Source of the DNA: Vitis vinifera
Taxonomy: Eukaryota > Streptophyta > Magnoliopsida > Vitales > Vitaceae
Direction: 5' to 3'
Assembly: GCF_030704535.1 (NCBI RefSeq)
Contig: NC_081812.1
Span: 19,748,501-19,812,500 of the forward strand
Length of the DNA stretch: 64,000 nucleotides
Part shown: in pieces, positions 1 to 13,515 of the stretch
Layout: each line of letters opens with the position of its first letter
Numbering within the stretch: the stretch's first letter is position 1
The notes under the pieces: generated by a model
What the model was told of the DNA's origin: nothing
Databases searched by the model: none
Seen by the model: the letters and a program-made list of their open reading frames with translations, nothing else
Position numbers and translations under genes: made by a program

Positions 1-497
1 AATCAAAATTATTAAAAATTATATTAACAATTTATCTTATCAAATTAATCTTAATTTATAAAATATTAGAACTTCATTAATTTTTTTATATTTTAGCAAT
101 TTTTGAATAAATTTATATTTTTAATATTTTAAAATAAAAACATTCAAAATTAAATAAAATCAAAAGGATAAATATAAAAAAAATATTAAAAGTGAAGTGA
201 CAGTAAGTTTTTAAAATAGGATTAATGAGATAAATGATAATACAATTAAAATTAAAACTATAATTTATTTAATTCAAATGTATTCAATAATATAAAATAA
301 ATGATGATACATGTATGATTTTTTTTTAATATTTATATTTTTATATTTAATTATCATATAAATCATATAAAAAGAGACTTGTTAAGAAAATTATAGCAAT
401 AGTTTTTATACTTTTAGTAATTAATTAAATGAATTAAAATAAAATAATTAGAATTAATTTATTTATTAAAATATTTGTTTTAGTATTTTGGTTTTAT

Positions 498-609
498 GGT
501 GGCTTTAATATATTAATGTTCTGTATATATATAAAAAAAAGTCGAGTTGCCTTGGTGGCTTTAATATATTAATGTTCTGCATATATATAAACAAGAGCCA
601 AGTTGCCCT
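498..609 (+). repeat. 56-bp direct tandem duplication
   Basis: The segment beginning GGTGGCTTTAATATATTAAT at 498 recurs at 554 with few changes and the same (TA)n and A-rich tail. The junction sequence GAGTTGCC(T)TGGTGG echoes the A-box of the SINE-like unit just downstream, so the duplication may have arisen at the SINE head. Confidence 0.8.
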
Positions 610-760
610 AGTGGTTGCCCAAGTTCAATTCCATCCTTTTAACGTAGGTTTGAATCCCTTTTCTATCACAATTTTGGGTTTAACCGTATTGACCAGCAGA
701 TGGAGCACCCTTTGACCATGTGGGATTGCACCCTTTCACCACATTGAGTGGTAAAAAATA
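595..760 (+). mobile_element. tRNA-derived SINE-like unit
   Basis: An A-box-like TTGCCCTAGTGG (603-614) and a B-box-like GGTTTGAATCCC (647-658) are separated by 32 bp, the arrangement of an internal RNA polymerase III promoter in tRNA-derived SINEs. The flanking bases do not fold as an intact tRNA. The right end is uncertain because no clear tail or target duplication is visible. Confidence 0.5.
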
Positions 761-1149
761 TCAGGAAATTCCCAAAAAATCGGTAAAAAAAACCAATAAA
801 TGTCGAAATTAGGAAATCTTCGCTCGTTCAAAATTTCAATGGTAATATCATATCGACCCATGCCGATACACGAAATATCAACTATGTTTTGCCAATAATT
901 TCCAAAATTTCAAACCTTGCTTTTAGAGGGGCCATTGTCCAATGAAATAGTAAAAGTTTCAAAATGCCTAGCACAAATGCAGAGGTTCAAGAATTGCAAG
1001 TGACCAGTTCATACTAATGTCAAAAATTGGGACCAAATCTAACCACAAAAGTTCATAATAGAAATTATAAAGTTCTCTCATACATAAAAATTCTCCACAA
1101 GTCATTCTGACTCCAAGCATAAACCCACTATTTCAAGTCTTAAGAAAGG

Positions 1150-3070
1150 TGCCAAATAATTTTTTAATAAAAAACAAAAGATGTATATACTAATGTTAAA
1201 GAAAACATGAGAAGGATGAGGAGTCCTTCCCAAAATTACAAAAAACCTGATCAAAATATGATTGAACTCCTCCACTATACAAGGAGTTTATACAAAAGGT
1301 TTACACTACAACATTGACTAAGCTCCTCTCAATAATGTCCAAACCTCTTTTATGTATCAAAAAATGTCAATTGAACTAAATAATACTAAGAGGAATGCCT
1401 TTAAAAACCTTAGTGCATGAGGCCCAAAAAGAGAAATAGAAATGAAGTAAATCCCACAACCCCTCTGTCGTACTCCACTTATCCTCAAAAATTCTAACAT
1501 TTTTCTCTTATCATACAATCCAAAACAAAGTGAGACAAGCAATTTGTCAAATGATCTTGTCTCTAATAGAGCTCTCATAACCTTTATATGAAATGATCAT
1601 CATATCGCATATACTCCTAAGTAAAGCTCAATCAATATGACTAGTCTAGATAGACAATGTCCTAGCTCTAAAGTTATCAGATAATGCAAAAAGAGAAAAG
1701 ATAGTTAATAGTCTTTTCACTCCCCCTACATAAAACACACCAATCAAGCCTAAGGGATTTGAAAAGTCTTCTCAACTATAGCATGTTGCTAGTATTTACC
1801 TTTTTATGTGTCACTAGCCAAACAAAGGCTTTGACTTTACATAAGACTTTAGATTTCCATATAAATTTCGTTAGGGAAAAAAGAACAATATCTATTGTAT
1901 TAGACAAAAACATGAAGAATGATTTAATTGAGAATAATCCTGAATGGGTCACTAACTATGCTCTCACATCTTGGGCAGATAGATACAAGCGCACAAGAGT
2001 GAGATTATATTAGACAAAAACATGAAGAATGACTTAATTGAGAATAATCCTGAATGGGTCACTAACTATGCTCTCACATCTAGAGCAGATAGATACAAGT
2101 GCACAAGAGTGAGGGATGACATAAGACTTTCAAGGTCCTCAATCTCCGAATTCATAAGGTGGTGACAAAAATTAAAATTCCAAGAAAAAAAAAAGGCCAA
2201 GAATAGCTAAAATTGTGAGATTTTTAAATGTGACAATTCTATAGACTTGAAAACTGTGAACACAAAGGTTGATCCCCTCACCACAAATCCTCCCAAAAAT
2301 GAATTTTCACCTCATCCACCACAAAACAAGTGTAACTTAAAAAAGCCTAGAACACCTATGCAATGGCCGCCTTCCAAAGACACTGATGTGACTATCTGAC
2401 TATAATGTTGGTGTCACATCCATCAAATGTGTCCCATAAATGCTTAAAATAACCTAATGTCAAAGGTAAGAACTTTCCCTAGGGAACCTCTAAAGTCACT
2501 TTCTTAAAAGAGCATGATTCCTCAGAGATCAACTCAAATCTTAGACCTTCACACTCCTTAGGTTTACACACTAGGTCTCAACAATTGAGATGATCTTTTT
2601 CACACCCCCTCTCCTCCTTCAAAAAAAAACAAAAAAAAAAAAAAAAAAAAACAGAGAATACCTCTTGCAATTTCTCATTCTTAGATGCCATTGACACTAG
2701 AATATTGAAAAGAGACGAGAAATAAGGATGTAAGATAAGCATGATTGAATTATAGTTATTCTACCCCCTAGAGACAGAAAACACTTTTTTCCATCCATCC
2801 AGTCTCCCCAAGACCGTGTCAATCATAATATCCCAAAACATAAAGGCCTTTAGATTCCCCCATAATGGAAAACCCAAGCAAGTTAATTGAGAGAGGTGCC
2901 AAATATTAGAAACATATCTAGCTCACCCCTCCAATGAGTAAGGACCCACCTAGTGGGACTTCCATAGTTCCATTGAACAACAATCTTCATATCAACAGAA
3001 CATTTTTCAACGTGATCCCTCACTTTCAGTTTAGACTAGTAGCTAAGCATGTTTTCCATATCATCAGTTC
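1150..3070 (-). mobile_element. Decayed plant LINE (non-LTR retrotransposon) remnant
   Basis: On the minus strand, short stretches in shifting frames match the C-terminal half of plant L1-type ORF2. They include a segment like LDGWKKVFS followed by MASKNEKLQE (about 2830-2680), WEDLWWGDQPL-like residues (about 2300-2250), and a terminal FKGIPLSII-like motif (about 1410-1370). The order of motifs is correct for an element read right to left. Many stops and shifts show it is old and inactive, and it carries an internal 110-bp duplication. Both ends are approximate. Confidence 0.72.
1901..2120. repeat. 110-bp tandem duplication inside the LINE remnant
   Basis: The segment starting TAGACAAAAACATGAAGAAT at 1901 starts again at 2011 with only a few differences (for example TTGGGCAG versus AGAGCAG, CAAGCGC versus CAAGTGC). 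The second copy loses similarity near 2114. Few differences between copies suggest it arose after the LINE had already decayed. Confidence 0.85.
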
Positions 3071-3790
3071 TTCACTACGTAAGTGAAAATCCTTCTAAAA
3101 TCTGTCATTGCAGCCATAATACTTTCAAAACTTCACAGTTTGATCAATTATGGTTCTCAGGCTCCTTGTAGTTTATCACAACTAATGGTTTTAGTCCATA
3201 AATTAGTGGGAATATTGAAGCTATCATAATATTTTCATTGCTTGTATTATATCATGGCGATACACCATAATGACAAAGCATCCACATCTAGCCCCTTGAG
3301 GCTTATCTTATATCTTAGATGTTTGTCTCATATACTTACCAAATTAGGGGCTTCTTGTAAGCTATGATAGAATTCCAAGTAAAAATTACTTTACCATTAA
3401 TTTTTCTAATTTTTTAAACTAAAGTTTTACTTATAACTGTTAACAAATTTTAAAACCCTTTCAGCCTTTTATTTAACATTAAGGATTGCCTGATGTGTAT
3501 TTAATCAAGTTAAAGCTATTGACCAACTTTATTATTTTTTTTCCACAATCCAACTCTAATAAATGTAATGGTACCTCACAATACTCAGGAGTTATAGCAA
3601 CAAACTGTTTAACTAGGTTATGATAAGAGGGTCAACAAAGTGCACTCAAGTTACCAAGTTCTTTGTTTAAATTTAAGTACTTGTACACTTATTATGAAGA
3701 TTTATGCCATCACTTCATTTTTTATATTTGTCCAGACATATCAATATGAAGTAAAGTTATGCACATTAATTAAGGGTAACAGCTGCTTAC

Positions 3791-6700
3791 AGTCAAAACT
3801 TGAGTAGCCAGCTGCTCCCTTGCCAAGGGATTGTGCAATAGGACCACCAAGCGAGCAAAGAGCTCCTGAGTATATATGCAATGGTTGACAATATGTCATT
3901 CTGGATAGGAAGTGGAAAAGAACATTGGAGACATCAGATACATTAGATCAGATTCTACCTCAGGATTAGGAATGTCAATACGAGCTTTACATTCACTAAG
4001 CATTGTATTAGCATAAGAAGATCCATGTCTGCACAATTCTGAGATGCATCTGCAAACCTGCAAAACGATATTCAAAAACAAGTTATTGCAATGGAATTTC
4101 AAGTTCAGACAAGCACCAATCCCCACACAAAATGAGCTAGGATCACATTAGAGCAGACACACATGCACACCAGAGACATACTACAAGAAACTTTGTGGAA
4201 TAAGCCCCAGAATTAATTTCAATCCTTGAAGAGGGAACTCAAAGAAAGACATGCAGAAAGTCCTACCGTGGCAGCTGCACCAGTATAAGCCCGTGGAATA
4301 ATCATCTTCAACAGAAAAGGCCAAAGAATGTGCTGCAAAACAGCAGACATCAAATACAAGATGTTATTTGCCGTTCACTGAATATACACAATCAAGGAAC
4401 TCTTTTTTTTGTTTTTTTTTATAGGTATCAAGGAACTCTAAAGGTAAAAAGAAGAAAAAAATGCAATACCACCAAGGAATCAAGACAAGGTCAGAAATAT
4501 GATATAGAACCAGGAATCTAGCATACCTCCATTTCAGGAATGGTAATGGTTAGCAAAAGCAAACCTTTCTCACAGATAGATCTCAACTCTGTCAGACAAA
4601 CTGCTCCAGACTTCACCTGAGAAGGACATCACCTAATATTAAATGGCAAGAATGTGTCAGAGAAAACTAGATTTTACGCAACAATTGTGATATTTCATGG
4701 CAACATATGGAATGTGAGCCTCAGACAGTGCTTGGGTTCTAAAACACTCTAACCAGACAATAAGAATAGCACATATTCAATGTGTGGGATCCACCCTCTG
4801 GCCAACTATAAGATTGTCAATGGAAAACATCATGGTAGGTTCATTTTTTCATAAACAAAATCACATTATTTTTACCATCTAAGCTGAAGATCTTCCTTGC
4901 AATGGACTACGAAAAATTTTGTGCAGTTTACAACAATCTGGTAAACTAGATAATCAAGTTCATGATTACAGGTCAAAAAAAAAATATTTGTGAACTATCC
5001 ATATTTATGAAGTAAGATAAAAACCTCCAATCTCTTGTACTGGCAACCATAGTTATTGTTGTTTGACCTAATCACTTCCTTGGAGTTCTCAAGTGCATAG
5101 CTTTCTTGATCTGACAGAGCACAATTGCGTACAAGATACTCAACAAACAACTCCCCAGATGGACCAACCAAGTAACAATGCGAAGCCATAATCACAACCA
5201 ACTATCACAATACCAACAGAATCACATATGAGCAAGTTAAAAAAAAGAAAAAAATCCCTTAAAAGTTACAAGAACAGCTAGGGCAATCATTTCATCACAT
5301 GTACCTCTGAAAGTGCCTTACGAACACCTAAAATTTGTTCATCTAGCAACAACTTTACAGCTTCAACAAGTAAAGGCCTTTTACTATGCCAAGCTTCAGA
5401 CAATCTCCATATGGGAATGGTAAGAAAGTTAGGAAATACAAGAAAAACATAGATAACAATTACAAATCATGGAAGTGAAAGAAACCTGGGCAAGAGATGC
5501 TTGAGGACACAGAGAGCACCAAAAGTCAAAGGTTCTTCATTCAACCTGCACTTCTGGTAGCAGTCATTTCAAATCAATGTTAATATCCATCTCTCAAACC
5601 AAACCCACCCCCCCTCCAACTCTCTTTCCCTCTTTTTTGCCAAAACTATAAAACCAGGTTGAAAAAATAAAGCAAAACAATTAAGATACTGGGAAAGAAG
5701 GTTGAAAACAGATCTAAAAGGATTTAGAAAAGGTTTGACAATTTAAGAAATAATGAGCTAATTAAATTAATGATAGAGCAAAAGTGAGCTTAAAAGAATT
5801 AAAAAAAAATACAATTAGGAAAGAATGAATGTTATGATATGGATTGTCACTTCTTATAAGAAAAAAGAAATAACAAAGAAAATTAAAATATTTTGCAAAA
5901 ATGGAAAATTCTAGAGAAAGAAAGGGATTAAAGAAAAAAAGATACTTGTCAGATAATTTTGTTTAATTGATTAAATGTTGAATAATTAGAAAAATCTTTT
6001 TATCAGTTTTAAAGTTGAGGAGAGTTTGCTGTAACTTATTTTTTAACAGTACAAGCAAAAAATTAATAAAACACTTCATTTTTTCTAGGTTTACAAATAA
6101 ATAAATAACTAGGTTTATAACAACCACAACAAAATACATAAGTAGGGCCTTAAACTTAAAAATCCATAAAGCTTAGAAAACTATCAAGCCCAGATATGGT
6201 ACTCACATTCAAAAGGAACATAAATAGATCTTCAGGGTATACCAAGCCAACAGTCAGAAAGCAATGTTGAACCTCATTATATGTCTGCCAGAGAAATATA
6301 TAAAGACATGAAAATAAAATTACCATAGAAAAACCATCATCAGTCAAACATAAGAATAGGGAGTTGGATGTAATCATAAAGAAGAACATTCTTTTGATGT
6401 ATCACTCAGGCAACAAGAAATGTCAGCTACAAGAAATGAACAAAGGATATCCAAAAAAATCTTAAGGCAATAGAACATAATGAACTCAATGGCAAGCAAA
6501 ACCAGCTAAGTCGAAAGAATGAACAACATTTGTATACAAATAGATAGGTAAACGCTATTATATAAGAACACCTTCAATCCCACAGAGAAATCTGACTGCT
6601 CTTTGCTGTCATTATTAATGCAAACCACTGGCAGAAGTGTTGATAGAATAACCATAAGTTCCTGCAATATAAAACAGAGTCTCTAGATGTAAAGTAACCC

Positions 6701-9700
6701 AGAACCAAAAAAAAAAAAAAGTGTATGTTACAGGGATGAACAGTACTTATGGCCACCAGGAATTAGCAATAATATGTTAAAAAAAGAGACAGAAAAAGTA
6801 ACAAATGGGATTTTCTAATCTGCAAATGTCAAGTACAATTGCTTATTTGCAACCAAATTATCAAGCTCAATCTCTTGTTTTGGAATAAATAGAAAACAAT
6901 CATCAAGAACTTCAAGGATCCACAACACATCAGACCCCACATCTATTGAGCAACCACATACATGTACTGGTGCAGTCAAAGCGTTCAGCTCCACTAGTCC
7001 TTGCAAAAGGGCAAACAAGACAAAATTCACAAGGAACAAACCATCACCTCCTCAAAAAATAAGATAGTGAATAAAGTGTCCAGCCTTACTCTTATTACCT
7101 AGAGTAACAAAAAATATAAATGTTTACATAACAAAATGGTGATCATAGATCTCCCACCGTTCTTGTTAAGAAAGAGGTAAAACTAAAAACAGATTACTCA
7201 GCTTTATTTGTATCCACCTTCTCCAAGCCTTTTCTTAGAATAATTTCACAATTTTAAAGAGATTATTCAATGTAATTTCCTGATAATTGCAATTGATATA
7301 TTGAGCCAATATCGCAATGACACCAAAAAAAAAGGGAAAAAAAAAAAGCCTCTTATTTGGCCACTGCAACGTAGGAAAGTGAACTTGTGCCCAGATATGG
7401 TCGATAGAGCTGGCCACATTCCTTCCTAGAAGCTTATATTGCAGTAACAAAGTATCCATGTTGCGCAAACCCACCCCTTCATCCCACAATGTCAATATGA
7501 GAACACTGAATTGGAGCCCAAACATCTATGGAGATCCAGTTATAAATCAATTCATAACCCAAATAACAGTTTACAAACATGGTAGCATTACTTTCATTCT
7601 CTATGAGAAGAGAAGCCATGTTTTGCTTAGGAGTAAGAATTCACAAATTTTGTGAACCTGCAAATCCAATAGATTAGCTGATATTCCACATTTAGCTTCT
7701 CTTTACCTACCATCAAATTTAGAGAGAACGCCAATATAAACTCAAGTTTACAAACATTATGGGGGGGGAAATCAAATCAAAGAGTGACAAAACATTAATA
7801 ACAGAAATTCCATCAGAGAATCAACTCAAATTCACCCAACCTAACCAGAAAGGAAATTGAGATAACCGAAAGTATATCAACACATATAACAAATGTAACC
7901 AACAAATTTCCTGTGGAAGTGACATTTGGAACCAAGTAACTCAATTTTAACTACAGATATACATGAAGAGAAACAAAAAGGATTACCTCAAAATCAAGCA
8001 AAGGAGGCCCATTTTCAGATAGTAAAGAGGCATTAAGGAGATTGTGGAGACTACATGTTGCCAGAAAAGCAATATCTAGGTCCTTCTTATACCTGATTAA
8101 TAAGGAAAAAAGAAATTAGGAAAAGGCAGAGTACAATCTTCATTAATGTTCATGGAGAAGCTAATGCGTTACTACCTTACCAAATATTTAAAATCTGTTA
8201 ACTATGGTAAAGATCAAGAAACAAAAGACATCCATTCTTGTCCAGTCATTGAAAAGACTACCAGTTCAATTGCTTCAGCTTTCTAGGACCCTAGATCCCA
8301 GTCACATGAACTAGCCCAATCAGGTCGTGCTATGTTAGTGCAAAACAGTGAAAGCCAGGTTCTCTGGCCGTCCAAAGTAGGAAGAAATTAATAGCAATAT
8401 CATCAAGAAAGCTACTTTAGCTCCACAGAACAGCCAGAAGGCATGTGAACCTGTTCTACTTGTGCGAATGTCTCTTTAAACATGTTGTAGGACCAAAGAG
8501 ATGATAAAGAATGTATTGACATCTGTTCTCTCCAGCTATGTTTCTCCTGTCTCATCAAAGCCAAGCAACATTTTACTATCTGACCACTTGGAAAAAGAAA
8601 AAAAACTGGAAACTCTATTTCTTGCCAATAGTCTAGTCAGTCTGACAAACAACCGTAAGGCTGCCACTCCTCAAGGAATGGAATGTCCAAACATTTTGTG
8701 CACCATTCAAGCTATTGCTTCTGAAGCTGTTCAGCACAGAACTTGATATTTTGAAGTCCTCAACAATGAGAAGAACCAAGTTATACCATAGGTATCTCCT
8801 AAGGAGACACATTGCAACTAGGGCCGCACCTACATCCTCAAGGACCCATACTAAGATGCAAATTTGAATGCATGGGTAGCTGTTGGTTGTTGAGCTCACT
8901 GTTTAAGAAGCACATGATGAGACTGGAGAAAATGTTAGGGATCAAAGAAAAGCTTCATCCTATAAATAATTGGGAAATTATTTTTGCTTATAATTGTGGG
9001 TGGGTGATCCATGGCATACATCCAAGTAAGTCAAGAAGACAAATCTGAGATGAAAGCTTTCTGCATGATCTTTAGAGCCAGGTAAGCTTGGTCAGAAATA
9101 CGAACTGAAACTTGGATGTTCAACCCCCTTTTTGTGCCTTTTTCCTTTTAGGCCTTTCAATAGTTGCCTTTTTCCCCTTTTCTTTGGTTGGGAATATATG
9201 ATGTGAATTTGACATGGGGCATCCAGATGGGGTTGTTGGTGTTTGCCCAACACTTCAAAGTTCATTCATGTCAATAGTAAATAGATATGAGCTGCTAAGG
9301 CAAGGGTAGACCTTTTACGTAACATTAAAGGCATCTAGTCAAGGTCGGAAATGGTACCCTGTTTCAATGAACCTGTAATACATATGTGTGTTTGTGTGTG
9401 TATGGGGGCTCCCATGAGTTTTATTCTGAAAAGGGAAAAATCGGGGCACAATATGACAGTACAAAGCTGCCAGTTTCAAATATCACAACTCAGAATACAT
9501 CTTACAATTCCAATATGGTAGGAACAAGCCTTGGTAAAGCTGCCTTTAATTGTGCACGAGTTATAAGACCAACCATCTGACCCAATGCTTCAACAGAAGA
9601 GACTCGTACCTATTGCAAACAAGAATTAAGTCCAAATAATATATAATACAACTCAATAAAATGTGTAAAAATCTCAGCGAGAAATTTGAATGTCTATAAT

Positions 9701-12700
9701 GTATAACTAGAAACAAAACCAATATTTAGAAACAAATTCTTAAGCTGTCCAAATGCAGAAAAAAAATGAAAAAAAAAAATATGTGCCATGCAATATGGAT
9801 AACAAATCACCTAAGCGTGCAAGTAGAGACAAACATGAAATCCTAACTCAGCTTTTATGCCTTTGTTCCTATAAGATGGATAGAATATGCAACAAATAGG
9901 AAAACAATGAAACAGTTCAAATCCAAAATACAACAAAATGTAAATAATTAAATAATAAAATTCTTTTTTTGATCAAAAACAAACATTTTCATTCATCAAT
10001 CAATTGATAAATACAAGAAGAACCAAAATGCAAAATAATTTGGATGATGAATCTTGTTTTAAAATGCAAGGGAACAAGAAAATTTTACTTTTAACAGAAC
10101 AATAACACAAATTGAAATAATAACCAATAGGATAGTATGTCTGTAGTCAAAAATTAGAACAACAGCTTATTTGAAAGAGAGAGGGCAAGGAGAAAAGAAC
10201 AATGAAATTTATCTAAATAATTTAGCATGAATCTTATTTTAAAAAGCAAGGAAACAACAAAAATTTACTTTTAACAGAACAATAACACAAATTGAAATAA
10301 TAACCAATAGAATAGTATGTCTGTAGTCAAAAATTAGAACAACGGATTATCTGAAAGGAAGAGGACAATGAGAAAAGAACAATGAAATTTATTTAAATAA
10401 CCTTTAGATCCCTTGAAGTTGCCCAAACTCTCAACAAAAGTTCAAAAGCAGAATTTAGAAATGACCTGTGTAAATGAGAATTAATTTCAGACAAGATGGC
10501 TTTGTAGAAACATACAGATCCAAATATAAAACAAGAGAACATGTAAAAGCATAAAACTGGTCTCACATCACATCAGCATCAAGAGGTGAAGTCGATGGAA
10601 AATCCATACTATATTGCCAAGAAGCCTGACACCAACACTTAAATGCTGGAAAAGAATTAACCATATGTCATAGGTTCAATTCCTTATTGAATAAAAAAGA
10701 AAGAATTGTGAATATAAAGCATATCTACAACATAGTCAACATGAGAAAAGATTTGCAAGCTAAAATCATTTTTTTTTTTTTAAATGAATGTAACATTAGT
10801 TAAAAACAAGCCTTGAACTTAGACCCAAAAAGTGAGCAGTTTATCAACTCATCATCTTCTTTTAGTAGCTAAAATCCTCTTCAGCTCCAACAAAAATATG
10901 GGATGCAATGATGCCAAAACAACAAACTCTAGCTAAGAAAAGAATTGTTTCATAGCTAACCTCTAAAAATGCACAACTACAATTTGGACTGTCAAGTGAA
11001 GCTTTTCAATTTGAACAGCCATAATGAAATGCAAGCTATATGTATACAATTAAAGTTACACCGTAAGGTCATCTAGTCCTATCTAGATCCAGATATCATG
11101 GTAAGATGATTTACAATAAATCAAGAGCTGGGACAGTTTTATAAGCGTGACATGCTTATAACAATAATATAAAAGAATCAACCGCACCATTTGCAAAAAT
11201 TGGCCGATGGGCATCTCTGACATTTCCAAGAATAGGCAAGACTCGAGAAAGTACACCTTTTAGTCGTGGAGTAAACTGCAAGGCTTCAACAGATTTAAGA
11301 GTGCAGGAGATGCTTTAGTTTTAAGAAGAAAACTTTCATGCAACCAAAACACCGTCATCTGATAATATTTCATCGAGGAAAAAGAAAACCAAAAAAAAAA
11401 TAGAGTTTGATGATTAACCATCAGCAGAAGCAAAATCTGCAAGAATTTGAACCATGGCAGGCAAAGCTGAATTTGGCCCTGGCAAATGAAGAAATATTTC
11501 TTCCATCATCTGCCAAAAAGATAATAAAAGAAGCAAAAATCATTAAATAGAGAACAGAAATGTTGAATAACACATTCATTGAAAGAGAAGGATAGAGAGT
11601 TGGAAGTCAAATATCACACAATGTAAAAAACATCATATACATTATAACAAGGACATACACATAAAAATGAAATGTTAGAAGAAGAACCCAAGGTCTCCAC
11701 CTTGTACTTCCTTCCAGGATTTATTCTCTAGTACACGAAGAAAGTCCTCCATGCTATGCAATAGTGTGGAAAATCCAGACTGTGGGGCAGCATGATGCTC
11801 ATCTCAATGCAAGAACTTACATATTTGGAAGTTGGACTCCATGGCCCAATTATTCTCTACTATACAGTGCCCCTTTTGCATGATTCATTCAAAAAATAAA
11901 GGCTTTGTTTTAAACTAAAAAACTATCTAAAATATGTGAAGAACAATTATAAGTAAAGTAAAGACTGCTGTTCCAAGAAAATAACTTAGCTCGGTGATAT
12001 ATCATTATACCACTGAGCAGTAAGCTTTTAAGGAAGTCTCTTCAACCAATTTGGATTGGAAAGGCAAGGTTTAACCTTTTATAGTTGGGTGGCATCCTGA
12101 TAAATTTGGTAGCCAATTGACCGCCTACAGTCAATGCTTTTGGGCTGGTCTCACCTCCTTACCCTTTTCAGTGGAGTATTGGACTCCTTCCTTCTATGCA
12201 TGGTGATTTCAAGTTTATCAAGTTTTAAATCAGAATTACCTAGACAAAGGAGAGCGCGGAGGGAGAATGCCAAAAAAAGAGAAGAGCCGGTCACAACTAA
12301 AACACCTTATATTTTGACTTATCCATGATATTGCAAACAAAAACGAAATATGAGGCCACCTCCACTGATTGTTCAACAGTGATTCCCCATTATCTTGGAC
12401 AAATGAAAGGGTTCCAACTAAAAGAACAGCTTTCAGTTTCTAGTAAGCAACCAAATCAACAGAACTTACTAAGTCCGGCAAATGAGAGCCAATGGAAACA
12501 AGTAGTCCTGCTGCAGCCCTTTGCCAGTCCGCACTGAGTTCCTACATCAAAGATGAAAAGCAAAAAATAAAATAATGACTAGAGGTGATCCATGAAAGGT
12601 CAATTTACAGTAAAGAGGGAATCATGATGAATGTGTACTCCACATGATGAGAATATACGGCTGTCATTGCATTGAATGGTATCAATATTTTCTAATCAAA

Positions 12701-13515
12701 TAAAAATTAAAAGTTCAGATCAGCGGCATTGCTTTGAAAAAAAAAAAAAAGCTTGCCCCAGATGGCGCAATCAGTTACACCATTTCAAGTATTGATAAAA
12801 CCCGAAATCTTATGGTCAACCCCACAAGAATTTACGATGATGTGTTTCCATATTAATTCACCTGAAAGTGTTTTTTCAACTGTTCAAAATGATAGCGATA
12901 TAACTTAGGGTTTTGATGCACCTTGGACGAGATCATCTCGGCAGTGGCGATCTTGGCCAGCTTCGCCATGAAAGGAGGATCCACGTCTCGCTTCTCCAAA
13001 GCGCGGACTGCAGATGCCATTACTTGGAATAGCCCCGACATGTTCCCAAATCGCTGAAACATTTTCAATTCAAAAGCATAATTAAGAAACATTCTTTGAG
13101 AAAGTGAAACCCTGGCTTAGATTCCAAATAAACAGAAAAGGGAATGAGAACAAGTACCCGACGACCTCCTCGAGAAACGGCACAGCAACATTCAAGTACC
13201 AAAAGAGGGTTTCTGCAATCAAGAAAACGTTAGGTCCGCAAATCGTAATTCACATTTTCAAGTGTGTATGAACGGAGAGAAAAATGAGGACAGAATGGTA
13301 CATGGCAGCGATGTCTCTGAGAGCAGCCATGGAGGCTGCTCTGACCACGTGAGATTCATCTCCGAGCGACGAAACTAAAACCTGCACCGCCTCTGAAACA
13401 AGCAAAAGCAAATAACTGTAATACACTGATCAAATTGGAGAAATCATCGTAATTGGACGAAGCAATTCGAGAGACCTGGCGCGGGAATTGAGTTTCCAGA
13501 ACTGGAAGAAGCCAT
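3791..13515 (-). CDS. SGR6: SGR6/MROH1-like HEAT-repeat protein, N-terminal 591 residues (3' end beyond left edge)
   Basis: Twenty exons join in frame with canonical GT-AG sites: 13515-13476, 13392-13302, 13212-13158, 13053-12922, 12541-12470, 11509-11419, 11283-11188, 10645-10567, 10465-10402, 9609-9506, 8092-7987, 6661-6572, 6284-6207, 5553-5486, 5404-5305, 5201-5025, 4616-4527, 4332-4267, 4057-3959, 3865-3791. They total 1773 nt with no stop. The product starts [20 protein letters not shown] and continues as helical HEAT-like repeats (for example [46 protein letters not shown]). I recognise the plant SHOOT GRAVITROPISM 6 / maestro heat-like repeat family, usually about 1700 residues, so roughly a third is here. 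In Arabidopsis SGR6 is a vacuolar-membrane-associated protein needed for shoot gravitropism. The start is the first ATG, about 60 bp below a TATA box. No catalytic motif is expected. The family call is confident; the exon edges were read by eye. Confidence 0.88.
10041..10400. repeat. 180-bp tandem duplication in an SGR6-like intron
   Basis: Two copies, about 10041-10220 and 10221-10400, share long identical runs such as ACAGAACAATAACACAAATT and differ at scattered bases. The right copy stops almost exactly at the donor of the exon ending at 10402, so the first 180 bp of this minus-strand intron were duplicated in place. Splicing need not be affected, since the working donor is kept. Confidence 0.85.

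Larger units (their letters stand above)
1..3790. other. Repeat-filled stretch, probably one long intron of the SGR6-like gene
   Basis: The last recognised SGR6-like exon ends at 3791 with a good minus-strand donor (ACT|GTAAGC). No reading frame resembling the remaining two thirds of the protein could be found to its left. The stretch holds very AT-rich DNA (1-480), a 56-bp duplication and SINE-like unit (498-760), and a decayed LINE (about 1150-3070). I see nothing else in 760-1150 or 3070-3790. It is either one intron longer than 3.7 kb or marks a broken 3' part of the gene; the window cannot decide. Confidence 0.5.

Noticed and set aside
1759-2013. Small open frame of 84 codons
   Set aside because: It lies in the decayed LINE on the opposite strand and ends in the tandem duplication.
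12738-12830. Possible SINE after a poly-A run (AGATGGCGCAATCAGTT, A-box-like)
   Set aside because: No B-box at a proper distance and no target duplication; too weak to list as an element.
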